Origin: Galdieria partita
Taxonomy: Eukaryota > Rhodophyta > Bangiophyceae > Galdieriales > Galdieriaceae
NCBI GenBank assembly: GCA_025991245.1
Contig: BQMJ01000018.1
Span: forward strand, 62,001-126,000
Length of the DNA stretch: 64,000 bases
Reading direction: 5' to 3'
Made by a program: the position numbers and the translations under genes. Of the stretch, positions 34,227-43,556 are shown piece after piece; positions within the stretch are counted from its first letter, which is position 1, and every line of letters begins with the position of its first letter. The notes under the pieces are model-generated. The model did no database searches, was not told where the DNA came from, and was given only the letters and a program-made list of their open reading frames with translations.

Positions 34227-35603
34227 ATGGATTCAAGAATTTTCGAGGAAAAGATTCCGTTATTGCACTCCAAGAAGGAACGTTCGATAGCTTCAGAAGA
34301 TGACCAGCAGTTTAACGGTACCACGCTAAACAGTGGAAGTAATCGCAATATGTCTTATATCGACTGGAAATCGTTATTGGTAGTTTACTTGGTTACTTTA
34401 TTGTCGGAGTCATCTAGAGGCTTGTTCCTAGCTTCACAGTGGCCTTATCTAGAAAGACTGGGTGGTTCCAAGTCTCTGCTAGGTTTATTTGTTGCCTTGT
34501 TTTCGGTGGGAAGGATGCTATCAACAGTACCACTGGGCTTCCTAAGTGATCGGTTTTCAATCAAAGCTGTATTTATTTGGTGTACGATATGTCAGAGCTT
34601 CGGTCATTTCTTGTATTGTGTGGCACCTCGAGTGTCGATACTTCTTTTATCAAGAGTACTAGTAGGATTCGGCAGTGCCACTATGAGTATTTCCCGTGCG
34701 CACGTTACCAAAGCAACTCCGCTATTAGAGAGAACAAAGCACTTTGGTTATTTATCGGCAGTTCAATTCGTGGGATTTGCGGTTCTCCCCTTGGCAAATG
34801 GAGCACTTGCAGAGTTACCTGTATTCTCATGGGCCTTTATCACTTTTGATCCTTTAACTTCTCCCGGTTGGACGTTGTTTGTAGCCAATCTGCTAGCCTT
34901 TTTCATTATTATTTTACACTATCGTGACCCTGAACCCACATTGAGTTCTTTCTCAAATGACAACTTTACCAAGCAGTCTTCCTCGTATTCTTCGCAGCAT
35001 CGCCCAGATTTCTCAGTTCTGGGTGCATCTCTTTTCTTGAATGTTTGCTTTCGAGGAGTTATTGCCGAATTTGAAACGATAAGCTCACCGCTGATGATTG
35101 ATATGTATCATGTGAGTGTTGCAGATACTGGCTTTATCATTGGTATGCTAGGTTGCATTGGTCTGGCATGGTACTTATCATTGGCGTGGCTATCGAAATT
35201 TCTTGGTGATGCACAACTCACTTTAATAGGTTTGCTTCTGTTGTTGCTAGGTACATTGTGGTTGGCAATTCCCACTGGTCGTCCTTCGTTTATCATTTTC
35301 GTATTCAACATGGGCCTTGTTTGGAGCGTAGCCTATCCCATCGGACAGACTGCAGTACTTTCTCTTTTTTCCAAGGTACTTAAAAATGTTCCTGTTGGTG
35401 GATTTTTGGGTGTCTTTTCAGCTCTCGGAAGTTTTGCTAGAATCGTATTTGCATGTTTGGCTGGTGGACTATGGAGCATCGGAGGTTTTCGTTCCGTTTT
35501 CACTTGTGCAGTTATTTTTGTGGTGGCTTCGATAGTTGTATTTGCATTTGCATTTACTTCATTTCGTGAACAACTAAAAGCTCAAGTTCGAGCTGATGTG
35601 TAA
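34227..35603 (+). CDS. Major facilitator transporter, MFSD8/CLN7-like
   Basis: An intronless protein of 458 residues with about 12 membrane spans. Between TM2 and TM3 is the MFS A-motif region GFLSDRFSIKAVF. The TM4-5 piece RVLVGFGSATMSISRAHVTK and LLERTKHFGYLSAVQFVGF resembles MFSD8/CLN7 (GAGNVAVVRSY, ERTSSMANIS). The N-terminal tail contains EEKIPLL, an acidic dileucine of the E-x-x-x-L-L kind used for endolysosomal or vacuolar sorting, as CLN7 also has. Substrate is not deducible: human CLN7 is a lysosomal channel or transporter. Other MFS subfamilies remain possible. Confidence 0.8.
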   Translation: MDSRIFEEKIPLLHSKKERSIASEDDQQFNGTTLNSGSNRNMSYIDWKSLLVVYLVTLLSESSRGLFLASQWPYLERLGGSKSLLGLFVALFSVGRMLSTVPLGFLSDRFSIKAVFIWCTICQSFGHFLYCVAPRVSILLLSRVLVGFGSATMSISRAHVTKATPLLERTKHFGYLSAVQFVGFAVLPLANGALAELPVFSWAFITFDPLTSPGWTLFVANLLAFFIIILHYRDPEPTLSSFSNDNFTKQSSSYSSQHRPDFSVLGASLFLNVCFRGVIAEFETISSPLMIDMYHVSVADTGFIIGMLGCIGLAWYLSLAWLSKFLGDAQLTLIGLLLLLLGTLWLAIPTGRPSFIIFVFNMGLVWSVAYPIGQTAVLSLFSKVLKNVPVGGFLGVFSALGSFARIVFACLAGGLWSIGGFRSVFTCAVIFVVASIVVFAFAFTSFREQLKAQVRADV

Positions 35604-35698
35604 AGTCGAGGGCTAAACCACGTTTGGGCGTAGCCCTCTATGACTTGCTTTATTCTGAGACCCCATAAAATGACGTCAGCATTCGCAAATTGTAGAAT

Positions 35699-37572
35699 TT
35701 AATAAGCGGGACTTGGTGACGATGAGTATGGAGTTGGCGTACTCACTGGCATCCACTGACTTTCTTCACATTTTTCTTTCGTGGAATATTCGGGATAACA
35801 CCTTTCATAGAATTTGGGGATGCTGTATTCTTTGTAACAAACCTTGTAAGCAACCTCCTGTTGTGGAACGTATTTGACACATTGCTGGGGGTTGATGACC
35901 TGTTCCTGTAGATAAAGGACACATTGTCGTTGCTGAATCTTTTGAACTTCATAATTCATCGCGCATTGTTCATTCTTGATCACTTGTTGAGGGACATACT
36001 TGATACACTGACGACTTTTCACTTCTTCCTCGGTTACGTAACGCACACATTGCTTTTGTTGTACTTTCTGCATTGGAATATAGCGGACACATTGCTTCTC
36101 CATAATTTGCTGTTGCATCACATACTTAACGCATTGCTGAGCTTTGATTTCTTGTTGATATGTATTCATTGAACATGTTCTATTCTCCATTTTCGTTTCT
36201 TCGATGTACTTGACGCACTGCTCATATCGGATTCTCTGTATAGGATAATATCTGGTGCAGTAGTTCTCTTTCATCATTTGTTTGTTCACATATTTAATGC
36301 AGTAATTTTCCTTCTGCTTCTTGACGGGTACTGTCTTGTAGCAAGTTTCATATGCAACTGTTTGAACAGGATAAGCTGTGTAGCATGTCTGATATTTAAC
36401 CTGTTCCACTGCTTTTTGACAGTATTTTGTTGGATAATAGCTAGATTGTGATTCTTGAGGATATTCTCCGTATCCTCGTTGCTCTTTTTCTGTTAGTTTA
36501 CTCGCTGAAAGCCTACTGTATGCTGATGTTGATGGAGTTGAATAACCTAGAATGAAACCTATGAATATTACATAATCTAAAGTTACTTCTTACATACCAT
36601 ATTCACAAGGATACTGCACATATGTTGTATAATAGGTAGGACAGCTGTATGCCCTAGTCTGCTGTACAGTATAATACGTTGGACAAGAATAGGACTGAGT
36701 TTCATAAGTGACATATGTGGTGGGACAAGGATAATATGTAGCTGACTGAACTGTATAATATGTTGCACAAGGATACATAGTAGCTGTCTGCTCAGTATAG
36801 TATGTTGGACAACTGTAGTATGTAGGTACTGTCACCGTATAGGTTGTCGGGCATGGATACTCCTGTTTCATTGTGGTTGTATAATAGGTTGGACAAGGAT
36901 AATATACTGCTGATTGCACTGAATAATACTGAGGACAGCTGTAGTAGGTTGGAATTTGCACCTCATAGTAGGTTGGACATGGATAATATATAGCTGATTG
37001 AACAGCTACTTCCGAAGGGCATGGATAATATACAGCACTTTCAACCGTATAATATTTCGGACATGGCACGTTAGTAGACTCCATCACACTGTAATACGTT
37101 GGGCATGGATAATATTGTGCCACACTTTTCTGAGAATACATAGGACAGGGATAATATACTGGAGATTGTACAGTATAGTATTCTGGGCAAGAATAGCTCA
37201 GTTTTTCAGGTACCATGTATTGATAGATGTTGCACTTTTGTCCTGAAACGTAAGTATATTGACAACATTTCTTAACTTTCTCATACTTGAAAGAATGTTA
37301 GTAAATACAAGATATTATATATCATTCGAACCTACGTATATGCACTTTGGAGGATAGCTTCGTGCAGGTTCCACATACTTTTCAAGCTGAGCTTCTGTAA
37401 CTTGAGATGTATATTGAGAAGAAGATGATGAATACGCGCCTCTATATACGTCTTTGCTATCAACAGTTTCACTACTTGCTGCTGCATGTGTAATCTCTGC
37501 TTTCACAAGGCATGAAATGAAGATGCATGCTAGAAATGCTGACCAGAGTAGCACAGAATCATTGGGTCTCAT
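35699..37572 (-). CDS. Secreted Tyr/Cys-rich repeat protein, candidate cell-wall structural protein
   Basis: Exons 37572-37336, 37285-36598 and 36546-35699 join in phase to 590 residues. A clear signal peptide (MRPNDSVLLWSAFLACIFIS, cleavage likely near VKA) begins it. After a Ser/Tyr-rich spacer come two repeat blocks of the same 14-residue period with one cysteine per unit. Block A is of the form YYPCPTYYSVQSAV and has few charges. Block B is of the form QCVKYVPQQVIKNE and is rich in Lys, Gln and Glu. Each has about 14 units. A linker with SKLTEKEQRGYGEYPQ separates them, and the tail is STPTPYSSSPSPAY. The start is the only ATG before the signal peptide. Inference: an extracellular matrix protein stabilised by disulfides and tyrosine cross-links. 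Galdieria walls are known to be protein-rich. No known family is recognised. Confidence 0.85.
35790..36420 (-). repeat. Tandem 42-bp coding repeat, block B
   Basis: About 14 units of 14 codons with the core Gln-Cys-Val-Lys/Arg-Tyr-Val/Ile followed by Gln/Lys/Glu. It has the same period as block A but opposite chemistry (charged). Units at both ends are more diverged (TCYKTV, RCYPEYS). Confidence 0.85.
36605..37200 (-). repeat. Tandem 42-bp coding repeat, block A
   Basis: About 14 units of 14 codons, each with Tyr-Tyr/Ser-Pro/Ser-Cys-Pro and a following Tyr-Tyr-x-Val. At the DNA level the minus-strand motif CCTTGTCCAACxTAxTAT recurs with third-base drift, so the array is old but the protein pattern is maintained. 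Confidence 0.85.
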
Positions 37573-37792
37573 CTTGCTCCAATATCGTGAAAGTAACAAA
37601 CACAAATTGTTAGAAATCCCGAAGTGAAAATAGATTGTAAAAAAGACTATTTTCCTTTCTAGAAATGAACCTCACCAGCTGCCTATTTGGCGCCAGCAAT
37701 GCAAGCATTTTTTCCATGGTCGTTGGTTCCAATTCATTAGATTCCACGTCAATCGATCTAACGCCCCTTTACATTTTTCTTCTTCCCTGAGG

Positions 37793-39576
37793 TCAAGGCA
37801 TCATTCGTTCCAGCGCACATTTGCGACAATCCAAATGCAAGTAGGATAACAGTAATCTGAGGTCATTTCCTGGTCCTTTCCAATGATCCAAGGGGAAACA
37901 ATAAAACATCATAAAGAAAACAACATAACAAAATACATTCCATATACAGCGGTAAAATGTCAAATTATCCGAGTCACATAAATTCACTGAATAGCAATCG
38001 ACGTTCTGCTCTCCTTCTCCCTTTCGTTTTCTGGAATCTCTTTCAAACTTATTCGACGTAAATATGAGGCAAACAAGATGAATAATGATATAGTTCGGAA
38101 CAAAGTAGCGCAACTCTAGAAGAGGAATAAAAGTAAAAGGAATACCAATCAAAAGTGTCAAATATGTTCGTTCCAAAACTCTCAGCCTCAATAGCTTCTC
38201 TTCCATACTATACACAGAAACAAGTCCAAAGAGGATAATAACATACTTTAAATATTTGCTTTTCTGAAAAACCAATCGAACAAATAGAAAAGTATAATGT
38301 CGTCGATCCGATAGAAGAAAAGGGTGCAAATACACGTAGTATCGAAGACACATAAAGAAGACAATGGACATAAACTGCCAATATAGAGGACTTCTTCTGA
38401 GACTTTTCAAGAATCTAACCACTTGGAAAACTAGGCGACCATGAGAGTTTGTCGTCGATATGCAATAGTGATAACATACCACTCGGAGGATAGAACAACA
38501 GTTCATAGCATAAAAAATATAATATCATAGTAGGATGAAAAATCTGATTTCTATAAGAATAGTTCTGCCATAATATTATTGACTTACTATTCTGTGATGT
38601 TCTGCATGGCCTATGGCAACAGTTCCTCTCTGTATCAACCACAACCCATAACCTATCAAACAAACAAGATGTGGCCAACACATATGAAAGCAGGCAAGTG
38701 GATTAACCATAATGTTGTCAAGCAATTTCGCTAAGAACGAGACGATATTACTACAAATGTTAGCCAATGCAGACTTCTTCAAAGCGCATACCTCGATGAC
38801 CGCATTTCTGCACTGCAGTCCAAAAGGTGACTTGTAAGAATTAGACAAGAAACAAGATGATACACCAGACTAGTCTGACGATGAAGAGTCGCAAGAGTCG
38901 CAAAAAAAGCTGCCTTGATAGGCAAACGTTCATACGAAGAACGGAGACAATGGAGACCAAAATACAACGATGGTACGTCCGTATAATAAAAGAAATAATA
39001 AAAAAATAAGATTGGATGACTCCAAAGAAACAGTAACTCCAAAATACAATTAGTCTGCAATTCCAGGACAAAAAAGCTCGAAGTACCTGTATTGAACTTA
39101 TTCTGCGTCTCGACAATCGAGACCAATTCTTCAGTTCCAACCATAGCAACAGAGCAAAACAAACGCATATCAGACGTAAGGACAAAACACTACATATCTG
39201 AATATAAAGGCAAAGAAAGTTTAAAATCCTATTCCTGGAGGAATTCACATAATGACAGCTTATGGTAACTTACAAACGAATCTAAACCAGACACGAAGAG
39301 CAGTTTAGCCAAAATAGAAAGTAACCAAGGCCACAAGTACAATCCAGGAGGAGTAGAAATTCGAGAATCGTAACTAGACAGATGCCCTTTGCAGTATCGT
39401 TGTGCTTGTTCCATATGCAGTTCTTCATCCATATAGGGTTTGGGCTTTTGGAAGGTTCAGCGATGAAAAAAAAAAGCCCTGACAAAAATACCCACTTGGA
39501 GAACGTTGAAGATCAACATATTGACCCAAAAACTAGTGAAAACCAGAAAAAGGAGCCAGTTATATTTGGAAAACAT
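37793..39576 (-). CDS. ALG10: ALG10 alpha-1,2-glucosyltransferase
   Basis: Adds the last glucose to the dolichol-linked Glc3Man9GlcNAc2 oligosaccharide in the ER lumen. Exon 1 (39576-39496) encodes MFSKYNWLLFLVFTSFW, a first membrane span. After a 51-nt intron exon 2 gives PKPYMDEELHMEQAQRYCKG and TPPGLYLWPW, the diagnostic ALG10 start (human EPYMDEIFHLPQAQRYCEG, TLPGLYL). Later exons contain YFFYYTDVPSLYF, FFATLATLHRQTSLVYH, IQRGTVAIGHAEHHR, and near the C-terminus HPFLLSDRRHYTFLFVR and ELRYFVPNYI (human HPYLLADNRHYTF, EFRYFILPY). About ten spans are expected. The middle exon joints are not all settled, but the frames agree with the family throughout. The start codon is 4 bp from a possible divergent ORF. 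Confidence 0.92.
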
Positions 39577-39580
39577 TGCA

Positions 39581-39736
39581 ATGAATCCAAAACAAAATGT
39601 TCCTGATGCAACTGTTAATCTTCCAACTAGAAAATTTCTATATGAAATGTTTAAAATGAATATTCTTTCTTGGTGGAAGAAGCCAAGTCTTGCAACTGCT
39701 GATGAAACGCCTATGGAGTACATAAAGCAATATTAA
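39581..39736 (+). CDS. Possible 51-residue protein divergent from ALG10
   Basis: ATG at 39581 opens a short frame: MNPKQNVPDATVNLPTRKF, then LYEMFKMNILSWWKKPS, ending MEYIKQY. Composition (Pro, Trp, Lys, Tyr) looks like a real small protein, perhaps of an organelle complex, but no family is recognised. The opposite strand here is ALG10 leader, so one of the two readings must have almost no 5' leader of its own. Chance is possible. Confidence 0.35.
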   Translation: MNPKQNVPDATVNLPTRKFLYEMFKMNILSWWKKPSLATADETPMEYIKQY

Positions 39737-39793
39737 GAACTTGTTAAGCAGAATTTGTATATTTCCAATCAAGTGATGGATCTATTGATAAAA

Positions 39794-41439
39794 TCATTCG
39801 TCTTTAAGTTGTTTTTCCCACGAAAGGCAGGATACTAAAAAGTCATCTAAAGCTACAGAGCATCAACCAGCCACAAAGAATAATAAAATATTAATGATTA
39901 CCTTCTCCATTCAAAACTTTCTCAGGATTTCGATGTTCAAAGCCTGTACGCATATCTTTCACTAACTGATAAGGTGCGAGAACGTATGATCGAATTTGGT
40001 TTCCAAACTGTGCTTCCTTTGAAAGTTCCGATATATTGTTGATTTCTTCTTCTCTCTTCAGTTGCTCTACAAATTATCATTTTCGTACAAATCATATGTA
40101 GAAAAACTGTTTTACCTTGATAGTGTAGCTTTGCTTCTAACATCTTCAAAGCAGTTTGTTTATTCTGATACTGGGAACGTTCTGACTGGCACTGAACTGA
40201 AATACCCGTTGGAATATGAACAATGCGGATCTGAAATATAATGAGAAATCAGTAATCAACAAACACTCACAACTAGAGTTCCGTTACTTACAGCACTTTC
40301 GGTTTTGTTAACGTGTTGGCCCCCTGAACCAGAAGCTCGGAAAGTTTCGATCCTCAGAGAACCCGGTTCTATCAGATTCTCCTTTACATTATCTTCACCA
40401 ACATCAGGAATGACAGAAACTGCAACAAAAGAAGTATGTCTACGACTTCCAGCATCAAAGGGCGAGATGCGAACCTTAAAATTTCAATTACTTTCATTCT
40501 CCAAGTACTTGCACTTACAAGTCTATGAACTCCTGCTTCCTTTCTTAACCAACCGAAAGCACATCCATCACCACCATCAATCTTCAAAGTTCCTGAACGA
40601 ATACCCGCTATGTCCCCTTTATTCTCATCAACAATATCCACTTCATAGGAATGCTGTTCAGCCCAACTGGAAAAACAAGTCAAATACTGACTATAACAAA
40701 TAGAAACACAAATACCGAGAGTACATTCGAAATAATATAGCACACCAATCCATACTTTCAACTCCTCCTGCCCCTGAATGCAATTCCAAGTATGCACCTT
40801 TCTGATCTCGCTCTTCTCCTACAATAGCCTGTCGTTCAATATCTTCTGCACGACTTTTTAGCAGCAACATTTCATCCAGGATTTCCTTTAGTCCGGATGA
40901 ATCCTGCTCTCGCTGTTCCACGTTTACTACTATGAGTCATATCGAAGTTTCAGTTGTCTACAAACCTCCATTAAGAGACCAAGATTGTGATAATCTTCTA
41001 GTTCCTTTGAACAAGAATCTATGGACTCCAGCTACAACATATAAGAGACTTTGCAGACGCAAATTTGCACCTACTTTCTTGGATAACCGAGCATATTCTC
41101 GCGACAACTTGATTCGACTCTTCATATTATTCTCAGTTGCTGTAAAACTCTTCAGTTCTATTTCCAATTGTTTCAATCTCAGGTGCATTTTATCATATTT
41201 CAATAAAGTTTTTGCTCTTTCTAACGAAACAGCTGCACTTTTTGAGTAGTTCAAGAGAGCTTGAATGAACTGTGGGTTCTGTTGCGAACTACTGTGCAAA
41301 GTCACAAAATAAAAAAACTACCCGAAAATACCAACCTGCTACAAAAGTTACTACAACCAACTACTAACCTTGAGGAAAAAAACATTCGACAAAAGCAGTA
41401 CATATTTGTAATACCAAAGGAAACAACGGTGTTAACCAT
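39794..41439 (-). CDS. prfB: Bacterial-type peptide chain release factor 2, organellar
   Basis: RF2 ends translation at UGA and UAA in plastids or mitochondria. Pieces in order from the 5' end: an N-terminal helical part ([20 protein letters not shown]), then [17 protein letters not shown] (family [14 protein letters not shown]), [32 protein letters not shown], the catalytic GGQ in [18 protein letters not shown], and [20 protein letters not shown]. The gene ends [20 protein letters not shown]. About seven short introns. The start is uncertain: an ATG at 41439 gives [15 protein letters not shown], a plausible organelle presequence, and another lies near 41526. RF2 rather than RF1 is indicated by the [13 protein letters not shown] and VLNGxLDDF ends. 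Compartment is undecided, with plastid more likely by descent. Confidence 0.9.
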
Positions 41440-41716
41440 TACCAAAGATGGCCACACTGTTCTTCAAGCAATTCAGTGAATCGAGGAGACCAAAAGATGA
41501 AAATGTGAATATCATTCTTTCCATGTTTTATTTCAAAGTCTTCAATTACTTTTTCGATACACATTTGAGTCTGTGAAAATATGTAGCAATTGGCCTTCTA
41601 TGAAACTGTACCATTATGTATCTAGGAAGAATTTTTGTAGTGAACTCTTAAATGATAAAAGCTCCAACTAGGTTGTTCTTTGTTACAAGTCTATTATCTG
41701 ATCATTCTATTCGGTC

Positions 41717-43144
41717 TCATTCAAACTTCCACGGTAAAATTTTCGCCCATAGTGCTCCAGGAATTTCTCCTCTGTTCTGCTTGGATTGCTTGTTATGTTG
41801 AAAGGAAAGCCATTCCACATTCTCCAAAGCTAACGCAAGTGAAACTTTGGTACGAATCAACTCCGAGAGCAAGTTTGCCGACTCCTCGCGCTGTAACAAA
41901 AGCTGTTTCTGTAAATAATGTATTTGAGTGCCTCTATGATCGTTGTATCTCCACTTGAGAGACGCTTCTGCAAACTCACTTTGTGATGCTATTCTGCCTC
42001 CTTCAGTTGACTCGTACGTACCAACAGAGTCTCGAGAAGAATTCTCAAGCTTGTCACTAGATATGAAACTGGGACGAGTCACTGTCTCTCTTAATTTGTA
42101 AACTTCGCCGAATAAGGACCTCACTTGAGACTTGTAGTTCTCTTCAAGTTTTTTAAACTGTTCGAGTAACTCCTTATTGGTCTCAACTATTCTTTCAGTG
42201 TCACAAGATAACTCTGAATAGTTCCGATTCTTCTGAACAGTTTCATGAAAGCCTCGTAACTCTGCTCGCAGTTTAGAAATCTCTGCCTTTTGTGTAGCTT
42301 CCATTAAATAGTGATGTTCCATTTCGCTTCTAAATTCGACAAGATGTTTTCGCAACAGTGAGTTTTCGTTCATCAATTTCTGTACAATGCCTTCCCTTAC
42401 TGATTTAGAATCATCAAAAGACTTGTTTCTTTGACCAAAAGCTAGAACATCTTTCATTTGTCTTGGTTTCCTTGCAGTCACATTATCTAACGAATGTTTC
42501 CTTTCATTCGCTAGTTCCTCACGTTCTTCTAAGTTATTATCATTGGCAAGTGGACTAGAAACATCCACAAAGTCCAATGAAACTTTTCCAGGCTTTATCT
42601 CTTTATCTCTATTTCCGAATATTCTTTCATTCAGTACTTTTTCAAAAGTTTTAACGATAGAATCCTTCGAGTCACTTTCTCTGTTTAACATGGAACTTTT
42701 CCATGAAATAGTCATGAACAACTTTGAACCGTCCGACAGATGAAAGACAGTATTTTCGTCACCAGGTAAGTTTCTTATTAACCTTGATAAGTCAAGGTGT
42801 ACCTTGCCCTGTGTTTTGAGTTCAGTTCCCGCTTTTCCTACTCTCCTTAGAAAAAATTTGGCGTACTTTGGAAGAAAATCTCCTCCAACTTTGCTCATAT
42901 ACAAGGTCACTGGCAATACAAGCAACTCTCTGAATGCCACAACACCGTTTGAACGATATGCAAGTTGTACAGATCGACATTCCGAAGAAGAACATAGGCG
43001 CTCTCCTCTCTGAACGCTAAAAATGAAGTCAACCCCAGTAGGAACATTTTCGATTCTATCTATGTAAAACGAGAACTCAAACTGTGTGGCTACTTTGCCC
43101 AAGTGCTTCAAAGCACGAAAAGCTTTCGTTCTTTCAACAGCCAT
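41717..43144 (-). CDS. NT-C2 domain plus coiled-coil protein
   Basis: An uninterrupted frame of 475 residues from ATG 43144. Residues ~15-150 match the N-terminal C2-like domain (NT-C2) found in EEIG1/EHBP1 and plant proteins: QFEFSFYIDRIENVPTGVDF, SNGVVAFRELLVLPVTLYM, GKVHLDLSRLIRN. From ~250 to the end the protein is charged and helical with heptad-like repeats (LRAELRGFHETVQKNRN, LLEQFKKLEENYKSQV, ASLKWRYNDHR), a coiled coil. In animals such proteins link membranes or Rab GTPases to the cytoskeleton. In this organism the partner is unknown. The start lies just upstream of the C2 fold; an extended non-ATG frame precedes it. Confidence 0.8.
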   Translation of the reverse strand: MAVERTKAFRALKHLGKVATQFEFSFYIDRIENVPTGVDFIFSVQRGERLCSSSECRSVQLAYRSNGVVAFRELLVLPVTLYMSKVGGDFLPKYAKFFLRRVGKAGTELKTQGKVHLDLSRLIRNLPGDENTVFHLSDGSKLFMTISWKSSMLNRESDSKDSIVKTFEKVLNERIFGNRDKEIKPGKVSLDFVDVSSPLANDNNLEEREELANERKHSLDNVTARKPRQMKDVLAFGQRNKSFDDSKSVREGIVQKLMNENSLLRKHLVEFRSEMEHHYLMEATQKAEISKLRAELRGFHETVQKNRNYSELSCDTERIVETNKELLEQFKKLEENYKSQVRSLFGEVYKLRETVTRPSFISSDKLENSSRDSVGTYESTEGGRIASQSEFAEASLKWRYNDHRGTQIHYLQKQLLLQREESANLLSELIRTKVSLALALENVEWLSFQHNKQSKQNRGEIPGALWAKILPWKFE

Positions 43145-43416
43145 CCATTTACAGCTAACTATGTCGTCTTGTTGGCGCCATTGCTGCACACGTCATTGTT
43201 GTATTTCCTCTGAATGGCAAATGAAACTGTGTTCAATCTACAAGTACCAAAAAGACATTCTTGAGACATTCAGACCACATTTTATCTCTTTATCTTAGTA
43301 ACTATTCTATGAATTCTGACTTATTTGTATACTACTCAGGAAAAGACGAAGTTACAACAGATATAAGAACATAAAAAAATTCGTTAAAATCGTAGCCTAC
43401 TGGTTAATTCCTATAC

Positions 43417-43527
43417 GGGACTGTGGTCTAAATGGATCGAAACTCCGTGACTAAGAGGTATGATTCTCGCTTAGGGTGCGAGAGGTCCCGGGTTAAGTAG
43501 CATCCCGCTCGATTCCCGGCAGTCCCC
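43417..43527 (+). tRNA. tRNA-Pro (anticodon AGG) with two ectopic introns, in the D-loop and the T-loop
   Basis: Acceptor GGGACTG (43417-43423) pairs fully with CAGTCCC (43520-43526), with discriminator C at 43527, as in eukaryotic tRNA-Pro. The anticodon arm CTCGC-TTAGGGT-GCGAG gives anticodon AGG with no intron at 37/38. The T stem CCGGG/CCCGG is perfect. Two insertions break the cloverleaf. One of 23 nt, 43436-43458 (end position ambiguous by the shared GG), lies in the D-loop. One of 15 nt, 43495-43509, lies between TT and CGATT of the T-loop. Removing both leaves exactly 73 nt with every invariant base (T8, A14, G18G19, T33, TTCGA). Such displaced introns are known in nuclear tRNAs of Cyanidioschyzon and in archaea. 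The T-loop insertion also splits the Pol III B box, while the A box is intact. Confidence 0.9.
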
Positions 43528-43538
43528 TATAGAAGCTC

Positions 43539-43543
43539 TTTTT
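43539..43543 (+). terminator. Pol III terminator T5
   Basis: A run of five T 12 nt after the tRNA-Pro 3' end, placed as a normal Pol III stop. It lies 14 nt before the LdpA start codon. Confidence 0.6.
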
Positions 43544-43556
43544 GTCTCTGGTCCTC

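Noticed and set aside
36998-37246. Plus-strand frames across the repeat gene (also 35924-36172)
   Set aside because: They arise because the 42-bp repeat keeps the opposite strand open; the minus strand has the signal peptide and consistent splicing.
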